Shown piece by piece: positions 1-5,515 of a stretch of 5,515 nucleotides of DNA. Position 1 is the stretch's first letter, and each line of letters opens with the position of its first letter. Below the pieces are notes generated by a model. It had not been told where the DNA came from. It saw nothing but the letters and a program-made list of their open reading frames with translations, and did not search any database. Position numbers and translations under genes: made by a program. The stretch is from an uncultured Burkholderiales bacterium (GTDB lineage Bacteria; Pseudomonadota; Gammaproteobacteria; Burkholderiales; Burkholderiaceae_E): NCBI GenBank assembly GCA_903898725.1, contig CAIUGQ010000713.1, forward strand, positions 1 through 5,515. The letters are read 5' to 3'.

Positions 1-212
1 CGATCCTGCCGAACCTCGGCGGTTCACTGCCGAACGATGCCTTCTCCGAGCGCCTCGGTCTGCCGACCGTCTGGGTGCCGCACTCCTACGCGGGCTGCTC
101 GCAGCATGCCCCGAACGAGCACCTGCTGGCGCCGGTGGCCCGCGAGGCGCTGCGCCTGATGGCGGGTCTCTACTGGGACCTCGGCGAGCCGGGCACGCCG
201 CCGCCCGGTTGA
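1..212 (+). CDS. M20 family metallopeptidase, C-terminal fragment
   Basis: The reading frame is open from base 3 and ends at TGA 210-212, giving 69 visible residues; the start lies outside the window. The fragment contains PNLGGSLPNDAF, then LPTVWVPHSYAGCSQHAPNEH, then a helix rich in Ala and Leu. This matches the end of the M20 peptidase family (ArgE, DapE, carboxypeptidase G2 and related dipeptidases). In that family the His of the H-A/S-P-N-E motif (visible residue 35) is a ligand of the second active-site zinc. Such enzymes are cytosolic and hydrolyse amide bonds of peptides or N-acyl amino acids. The specific substrate cannot be told from this piece. The gene converges on dinB with no spacer. 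The short Pro/Gly-rich tail (PGTPPPG) after the last helix is encoded by one half of a hairpin. Confidence 0.85.
   Translation, partial: ILPNLGGSLPNDAFSERLGLPTVWVPHSYAGCSQHAPNEHLLAPVAREALRLMAGLYWDLGEPGTPPPG
187..210. terminator. Hairpin at the convergent gene junction, possible bidirectional terminator
   Basis: AGCCGGGC (187-194) can pair with GCCCGGTT (203-210) across an 8-base loop. This gives an 8-pair stem with six consecutive G-C pairs, one G-U and one closing A-T. It sits exactly where the M20 peptidase and dinB end against each other, so it could stop transcription from either side. Neither strand has a T-run after the stem, so it is not a canonical intrinsic terminator. In GC-rich DNA such stems also arise by chance. 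Confidence 0.35.
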
Positions 213-1382
213 CTACCCGAAGTCGAGGTCGATCTGGCGTGCGGGCGGGGGGCGTGACTCGTCCCCGGCCTCCAGGCTGCTGGCCCGCACGCCGAGCAGC
301 CGGATCGGACGGCTCAGATCGGCCCGCTTCAGGCAGGTCCCGGCCGCGCGCCTGAGCGCCGCGGCATCGACCACCGCCTCCGGCAGCGTGGCGTCGCGGG
401 TGACGGTCCTGAAGTCGTCGAACCTCAGCTTGATGCCCACCGTGCGGGCAACGACGCCCTTGCGGCTCAGATCCGCCGCCAGCTGCTCGCACAGGCGCGT
501 GAAGACCTCGCCGAGCTCGATGCGGTCGCGCGAGGCGTGGAGGTTGCGCTCGAACGTGGTCTCGCGGCTGATCGAGACCGGCTCGCGGTGGGTGACGAGC
601 GGCCGCTCGTCGAGGCCGTGCGAGGCGTCGTGCAGCCACTGCCCGTAGGCCCGGCCGAAGTGCTCGACCAGCCAGTCGCGCTCGCGGGCCGCGAGCTCGC
701 CGATAGTCGTGATGCCGTGCGAGGCCAGCTTCTCGGCCGCCTTCGGTCCGATGCCGTTGATGCGGCGCGCGGGCAGCGGCCAGACCCGGGTGGCCAGGTC
801 GTCCAGGGTCAGCACGGTGATGCCGTCGGGCTTGTCCATGTCCGAACACAGCTTGGCGAGCAGCTTGTTCGGTGCGATGCCGACCGAGCAGGTCAGGCCG
901 GTGGCCTCGAGCACCGCGGCCTTCATGCGCGCTGCGACAGTCCGCGAGTCGTCGGCGAGCTCGGTGACGTCCGCATAGAGCTCGTCGATCCCGATGTCCT
1001 GGATCACCCGGCTGATCGTGCGGACCGCGTCCTTGAAGAGGCGCGAATGGCGCCGGTAGAGCTCGAAGTTCACCGGCAGCAGCACGGCGTCTGGGGCGAG
1101 CCGCGCCGCCTTCATCGTCGGCATGCCGGAATGCACGCCCAACGCGCGCGCCTCGTAGGTGGCCGTGGTCAGCACGCCTCGGCCCGCGTAGTCGCGCAGC
1201 CGCGCGAACTCGCGGGTGCCGTCGGGCCTCAGGCGCGGCGAGTCGGTGCGTCGACCGGCGACCACCATCGGCTGCCCGCGCAGTTCCGGGTACTGCGACA
1301 GCTCGCACGACGCGAAGAACGCATCCATGTCGAGATGCGCGATGCGGCGCGGGGGAGGGAGCCTGGCGTCGGAGAGGGTCAC
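213..1382 (-). CDS. dinB: DNA polymerase IV (Y-family translesion polymerase DinB)
   Basis: DinB is an error-prone polymerase that copies damaged DNA and is held at the fork by the beta clamp. With the GTG start at 1382 the protein has 389 residues. The palm motif HLDMDAFFAS (16-25) supplies metal ligand Asp18 and steric-gate Phe23. GIDELYADVT (131-140) supplies Asp133 and Glu134. GLTCSVGIAPNKLLAKLCSD (162-181) is the conserved Y-family palm block. INGIGPKAAEKL (208-219) is the helix-hairpin-helix of the thumb. VGIKLRFDDFRTVTRD (315-330) lies in the little-finger domain. The C-terminal QIDLDF (383-388) fits a beta-clamp binding motif. Compared with E. coli DinB there are about 20 extra residues around 44-64 between palm and fingers; I associate this insertion with Burkholderiales DinB. 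The start is uncertain because GTG 1382 has no clear ribosome binding site, but the frame upstream of it is Arg/Pro-rich and not DinB-like. I see no LexA box upstream. Confidence 0.95.
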   Translation of the reverse strand: MTLSDARLPPPRRIAHLDMDAFFASCELSQYPELRGQPMVVAGRRTDSPRLRPDGTREFARLRDYAGRGVLTTATYEARALGVHSGMPTMKAARLAPDAVLLPVNFELYRRHSRLFKDAVRTISRVIQDIGIDELYADVTELADDSRTVAARMKAAVLEATGLTCSVGIAPNKLLAKLCSDMDKPDGITVLTLDDLATRVWPLPARRINGIGPKAAEKLASHGITTIGELAARERDWLVEHFGRAYGQWLHDASHGLDERPLVTHREPVSISRETTFERNLHASRDRIELGEVFTRLCEQLAADLSRKGVVARTVGIKLRFDDFRTVTRDATLPEAVVDAAALRRAAGTCLKRADLSRPIRLLGVRASSLEAGDESRPPPARQIDLDFG

Positions 1383-1417
1383 GATCGGGGTCGGGCAGCG
1401 GTGCCCATGATGCCCGA

Positions 1418-1438
1418 ACGGCCGGGCCGTCCGGACGG
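1418..1438. repeat. Two overlapping palindromes in the divergent control region
   Basis: ACGGCC-G-GGCCGT (1418-1430) is a 6+1+6 inverted repeat. The perfect 12-base palindrome CCGTCCGGACGG (1427-1438) overlaps it by four bases. The two share the CCGT half-site, so they are mutually exclusive as hairpins. As double-stranded DNA they could be an operator for a dimeric regulator. The high GC content makes chance a real alternative. Confidence 0.4.
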
Positions 1439-1490
1439 GGTCGCGCCCGACTTGCGGCACACTGCGGATCGGGACGACACGACGGGTACG

Positions 1491-1496
1491 GGAGGA
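1491..1496 (+). promoter_or_regulatory. Ribosome binding site of the SDR gene
   Basis: GGAGGA lies five bases before ATG 1502. It is a strong Shine-Dalgarno match and fixes the start of the SDR gene at this ATG. Confidence 0.8.
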
Positions 1497-1501
1497 GCGG
1501 C

Positions 1502-2419
1502 ATGCAGGATCTGTTGGCGGGACGCGGGGCGATCGTGACGGGCGGTGCGCGGGGCATCGGGCTCGCGGTCGCGCAGACCCTCGGTCTGCTCGGGGCACGG
1601 GTGCTGATCGTCGACAACGGCGCGGCGCTCGACGGGGGACCCGAGGACCCGGCGGTGACCGAGCTCGCGACGATGCGTGTGCCCGGGGCGATCGGCCTGG
1701 CGCTCGACATCGGCGCCGAAGGGGCTGCCGAGGCGGCCGTGGCCGCCGCGCTCGAGGCCTTCGGCGCGGTCGACCTCGTCGTCAACAACGCCGCGATCGA
1801 GGCCGATGCGCCCGTCGGCGAAGGCTCGCGGGCCGACTTCGAGCGGATGCTGCGGACCAACCTGGTCGGGCCGTATGCGATGGCCGCCGCCGCCGTCGGC
1901 GCGATGCGCGCGCAGGTGCGGGGCGGGCGCCGCCCGGGCGCGATCGTCAACGTCGCCTCGGCGGTCGGACTGTACGGACGGGCCGGGCGCGGCGGCGAGG
2001 CCGCGAGCAAGGCCGGGCTCCTCGGCCTGACCCGCACGCTGGCCCTGGAGCTCGAGGACGCGCGGATCGCGTGCAACGCGATCGTGCCGTTCGCCGGCAC
2101 GCGCGCACTGCGCGCGGTGCCGGGCGAGTCGGCGGCGCTGGCCGCCTGGCGCGGGCTGAACGCGCCGCTGGCGGCCAGCCACGTCGCCAACCTCGTCGCG
2201 TTCCTGGCCGCCCCGCAGGCAGCCGGAATCAGCGGGCAGCTGCTCGGCGTCCGCGGTCTGGAGGTGTTCGCCTGGACGCAGGCGCGGCCGGCCGCCTCGT
2301 GCTTCCAGCCTCGTGCCTTCGATGCGGACGAGTTCGCCAACGCGATCGGAGCGCTGCGGCGCGATTTCGTCGAACTCGCCGACGATGTCGACGCGTTCGG
2401 CCACGATCCCGTCGGCTGA
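1502..2419 (+). CDS. SDR family oxidoreductase-like protein lacking the catalytic tyrosine
   Basis: This 305-residue protein has the classical short-chain dehydrogenase/reductase layout. The nucleotide-binding motif TGGARGIG is at 13-20. Asp38 at the end of beta strand 2 suggests NAD rather than NADP. Asp69 and NNAA (95-98) follow, then Asn120, Ser153 in NVASAVG, and Lys170. The expected active-site YxxxK is EAASK (166-170), so the general acid/base Tyr is Glu while the Asn, Ser and Lys partners remain. The tail GQLLGVRGLEVFAWTQARP (245-263) plus about 40 more residues resembles the SDR domains related to peroxisomal multifunctional enzyme type 2 (HSD17B4-like), which act on 3-hydroxyacyl-CoA. 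The substrate cannot be named, and ordinary dehydrogenase activity is doubtful. The gene is divergent from dinB, has its own good ribosome binding site, and lies 93 bases before the uracil operon. A role in that pathway is possible but unproven. Confidence 0.85.
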   Translation: MQDLLAGRGAIVTGGARGIGLAVAQTLGLLGARVLIVDNGAALDGGPEDPAVTELATMRVPGAIGLALDIGAEGAAEAAVAAALEAFGAVDLVVNNAAIEADAPVGEGSRADFERMLRTNLVGPYAMAAAAVGAMRAQVRGGRRPGAIVNVASAVGLYGRAGRGGEAASKAGLLGLTRTLALELEDARIACNAIVPFAGTRALRAVPGESAALAAWRGLNAPLAASHVANLVAFLAAPQAAGISGQLLGVRGLEVFAWTQARPAASCFQPRAFDADEFANAIGALRRDFVELADDVDAFGHDPVG

Positions 2420-2438
2420 GCGCACGGCACGGCGTGGC

Positions 2439-2461
2439 TCGACGGCGCCGCGCGGCGTCGA
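2439..2461. repeat. Inverted repeat overlapping the URC operon promoter
   Basis: TCGACG (2439-2444) and CGTCGA (2456-2461) are perfect inverted arms separated by 11 bases. Their centres are about 17 bases apart, which is not far from two helical turns. The right arm overlaps the proposed -35 hexamer at 2458-2463, where a bound repressor would block RNA polymerase. It could instead form an imperfect hairpin behind the SDR gene, though no T-run follows. The operator role is inference. Confidence 0.35.
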
Positions 2462-2486
2462 CACCTGTCGCGAATCCCGCTACGCT
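2458..2486 (+). promoter_or_regulatory. Predicted sigma70-type promoter of the URC operon
   Basis: TCGACA (2458-2463) matches the -35 consensus TTGACA at five of six positions. After a spacer of exactly 17 bases, TACGCT (2481-2486) matches TATAAT at its three most conserved positions. Transcription would start near 2493, leaving a leader of about 20 bases that holds the ribosome binding site. It is the best promoter-like pair I found in the window. It suggests that the three genes downstream are transcribed independently of the SDR gene. Confidence 0.5.
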
Positions 2487-2499
2487 GCCCGTTTGAAGC

Positions 2500-2506
2500 A
2501 GGAGGG
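2500..2506 (+). promoter_or_regulatory. Ribosome binding site of the URC1-type gene; decides the start
   Basis: AGGAGGG is followed after three bases by GTG 2510 and after six bases by ATG 2513, which are adjacent in-frame codons. Spacing and codon preference favour ATG 2513, so the protein probably begins MPTDAG rather than MMPTDAG. Confidence 0.75.
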
Positions 2507-2512
2507 TCAGTG

Positions 2513-3762
<1,250 letters not shown>

Positions 3763-3766
<4 letters not shown>

Positions 3767-4974
3767 GTGCTGCGGACGCACTGCTGTCGACGGTGGCGGT
3801 CCGCGAGCGCTGTGCCCGGATCCTGGACGCGGCGCAGGCCGGTCGGACCTCGGGCTTCGCGGTGGTCCCGGAACGGCTCGAGGCCGCCGCCGACCGGGTC
3901 GCCGCGACCACACGCCGTCGCTACCCCTCTCTCGACGTGCCGTACCACAGCCGGTGGCGTCACTTCGAGGCGGGCGGCGTCGATCGCGTGGCTGCGATGG
4001 AGGCCGCCGATGGGGAGACCGATGCGGTGGCACGTGCGCGCGCCCGCATCGACCTTGCCGTGGTCTCGGTGCTGCTCGATGCCGGCGCCGGCGCCGCCTG
4101 GCGATTCACGGACCGCGTCACGGACACCGTGCTCGGCCGCTCCGAAGGACTCGGCATCGCGAGTCTGCGCGCCTTCGAGGCCGGGCTGTTCTCCTCGGAT
4201 CCGCGCCGCCCCCACCAGGCGGATGCGGCCGGGCTCGCCCGCATCGACGCCGCCGCGCTCGGCGCGGCCTTCCAGGTGGGCGCAGGCAACCCGCTGGTCG
4301 GGCTGGACGGTCGGGTCGCGCTGCTGCGACGCCTGGGCGAGGCGCTGGCCGCCCAGCCGGCGATGTTCGGTGCCACCGGTCGTCCGGGCGGGCTGTTCGA
4401 CGCGCTGTGCGAGGCCGGGTCCACGCAGGTCGCGGCACACGACATCCTGCTCGCCCTGCTGCGCGGACTCGGCGGCATCTGGCCGCAGGGCGCGCGCATC
4501 GGCGGGCTCGCGGTGGGGGACGTCTGGCGGCACCCGCATGCGGGCGGGCAGGGCGAGACCGCCGGCTGGGTGCCCTTCCACAAGCTGTCGCAGTGGCTGA
4601 CCTACTCGCTGCTCGAACCCTTCGAGTCGGCGGGCGTGCGCGTCGCCGGACTGGACGCGCTGACCGGACTCGCCGAGTACCGCAACGGCGGGCTGTTCGT
4701 CGATGCCGGCGTGCTCGTGCCGCGCGATCCGCGCGTCTTCGCCGCGCCCCTGCCGCCGGGTGCCGAGGCGATCGTCGAGTGGCGCGCGCTGACCGTCGCG
4801 CTGATCGACCTGCTCGCGCCCAAGGTCCGCGCCCGGCTCGGCACCGACGCGACGCGCATGCCGCTGGCGGCGGTGCTCGAGGGCGGCACCTGGGCCGCCG
4901 GCCGCGAACTCGCCGCGGTGCGCCCGGGTGGCGAGCCGCCGATCGCCGTCGCCAGCGACGGCACCGTGTTCTGA
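3763..4974 (+). CDS. urc4: URC4/urg3 family protein (DUF1688), uracil catabolism
   Basis: The proposed GTG start at 3763 overlaps the preceding TGA in the sequence GTGA, which points to translational coupling; the upstream ribosome binding site is weak. The protein has 403 residues with no signal peptide or membrane segment. Blocks I recognise from the URC4/urg3 family include VPYHSRWRHFEAGG (59-72), RARIDLAVVSVLLDAGAG (93-110), RSEGLGIASL (126-135), GDVWRHP (252-258), WVPFHKLSQWLTYSLLEP (269-286), LTGLAEYRNGGLF (300-312), EWRALTVALIDLLAP (339-353) and LEGGTWAAGRELA (372-384). URC4 is required for uracil use in Lachancea kluyveri, where ribosylurea has been reported to build up in urc4 mutants. 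That places it after ring opening, perhaps cleaving the ribose-urea bond; this reaction is inference. The conserved His, Arg, Asp and Glu residues in these blocks are candidate active-site groups. Confidence 0.92.
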
Positions 4975-4991
4975 ACCGCCCCGAGGACCTC

Positions 4992-5515
4992 ATGGCCGCC
5001 GACGTGCATGTGATCGACCACCCGCTGGTGCAGCACAAGCTGACGCTGCTGCGCCGCAAGGAGACCAGCACCAACAGCTTCCGGCGCCTGCTGTCGGAGC
5101 TGTCGATGCTGCTCGCCTACGAGGTCACCCGCGACATGCCGATGCACGAGGTCGAGATCGAGACGCCACTCGAGCCGATGCGATCGCGGCTGATCGATGG
5201 CAAGAAGACCGTGTTCGTGTCCATCCTGCGCGCCGGGGCCGGCATCCTCGACGGCATGCTGCAGGTGATCCCGGGCGCCCGGATCGCGCACATCGGCCTG
5301 TATCGCGACCCGAAGACGCTGGTCGCCGTCGAGTACTACTTCAAGGTGCCCGCCGACATGGACGGCCGCGACGCGATCGTCGTGGATCCGATGCTGGCGA
5401 CCGGCAACTCGGCGGTCGCCGCGGTCGACCGGATCAAGGAGACCGGCCCGCGCTCGATCCGCTTCGTCTGCCTGCTGGCCGCGCCCGAGGGCCTCGCGCA
5501 CTTTCGCGCCGCCCA
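4992..5515 (+). CDS. upp: Uracil phosphoribosyltransferase, truncated by the window end
   Basis: ATG 4992 follows GAGGA (4983-4987) by four bases and lies 17 bases after the URC4 stop. The frame stays open to the window edge, showing 174 of an expected 210 or so residues. Upp makes UMP and pyrophosphate from uracil and PRPP in the cytosol. Visible landmarks are HPLVQHKLTLLRRKETST (10-27), SILRAGAGILDGML (77-90), GLYRDPKTL (102-110), the PRPP-binding loop VVDPMLATGNSA (130-141) and LLAAPEG (161-167). The C-terminal uracil-binding segment (GLGDAGD in relatives) is beyond the window. Upp normally serves salvage. Co-transcription with the URC1 and URC4 genes suggests that here it feeds uracil into degradation, as the uracil phosphoribosyltransferase of the fungal URC/urg sets does. 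The cell may have another upp for salvage. Confidence 0.95.
   Translation, partial: MAADVHVIDHPLVQHKLTLLRRKETSTNSFRRLLSELSMLLAYEVTRDMPMHEVEIETPLEPMRSRLIDGKKTVFVSILRAGAGILDGMLQVIPGARIAHIGLYRDPKTLVAVEYYFKVPADMDGRDAIVVDPMLATGNSAVAAVDRIKETGPRSIRFVCLLAAPEGLAHFRAA

Larger units (their letters stand above)
1383..1501. other. Divergent intergenic region between dinB and the SDR gene
   Basis: This 119-base gap must carry the start signals for dinB (leftward) and the SDR gene (rightward). I could not find a convincing -35/-10 pair on either strand. CACACT at 1458-1463 is a weak -10 candidate for the rightward gene without a matching -35. The clearest structure is a pair of overlapping palindromes at 1418-1438, listed separately. 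No LexA-type CTG-N10-CAG operator was seen. Confidence 0.5.

Noticed and set aside
1379..1408. A 9-codon leader ORF (MGTAARPRS) on the minus strand whose TGA overlaps the dinB GTG start.
   Set aside because: It has no ribosome binding site and no attenuator-like residue run. Such short ORFs are common by chance, so I do not call it a gene.
1383..1501. A LexA (SOS) box controlling dinB.
   Set aside because: No CTG-N10-CAG arrangement with an AT-rich core was found by reading both strands of the gap.
1383..1598. A longer dinB starting at 1598 with 72 extra N-terminal residues.
   Set aside because: The extension is Arg/Pro-rich without DinB similarity and would overlap the first 97 bases of the SDR gene on the other strand, including its ribosome binding site.
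1997..2011. A frameshift or indel as the reason for the missing SDR tyrosine.
   Set aside because: The frame and family motifs continue on both sides with normal spacing (Ser153 to Lys170), so a substitution explains it better.
1379..2464. A 361-codon open frame antisense to the SDR gene.
   Set aside because: Its product is low-complexity Arg/Gly/Ala/Asp-rich with no motif, as expected opposite a GC-rich gene. The SDR frame has clear family motifs.

Overview
The window is very GC-rich chromosomal DNA (roughly 70% by eye) that is almost entirely coding. It has no mobile element, RNA gene or CRISPR array that I can see. The DNA polymerase IV carries an insertion after its first catalytic motif and an IDE catalytic signature that I associate with Burkholderiales-type DinB proteins. 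The uracil phosphoribosyltransferase also reads like proteobacterial versions. A high-GC proteobacterium, most likely a betaproteobacterium, is the best guess. That is inference from protein character, not a search.

Layout: (1) 1-212, + strand, the last 69 codons of an M20 metallopeptidase. (2) 213-1382, - strand, dinB (DNA polymerase IV), convergent with the peptidase with no base between the two stop codons and a hairpin across the junction. (3) 1383-1501, a divergent intergenic region with two overlapping palindromes. (4) 1502-2419, + strand, a short-chain dehydrogenase/reductase (SDR) with Glu in place of the catalytic Tyr. (5) 2420-2512, a gap with a plausible sigma70-type promoter and an inverted repeat over its -35. 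(6) 2513-3766, a URC1-type GTP cyclohydrolase II homologue. (7) 3763-4974, a URC4/urg3 (DUF1688) protein overlapping the previous stop by 4 bp. (8) 4992 to the window end, upp (uracil phosphoribosyltransferase), cut off by the window edge.

The last three genes form a tight operon and are the main interest. The same trio is known in fungi as URC1, URC4 and a uracil phosphoribosyltransferase in Lachancea kluyveri, and as urg1, urg3 and urg2 in Schizosaccharomyces pombe. There it forms the URC pathway of uracil catabolism, which is distinct from the reductive (dihydrouracil) and Rut pathways. The likely order is: Upp makes UMP from uracil and PRPP, the URC1 protein opens the pyrimidine ring, and the URC4 protein acts on the resulting ribosylurea-type intermediate. 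The steps after UMP are not fully settled biochemically. The window therefore probably holds a bacterial version of a little-studied pathway whose first gene is easily mis-annotated as the riboflavin enzyme RibA. The SDR upstream might or might not belong to it.
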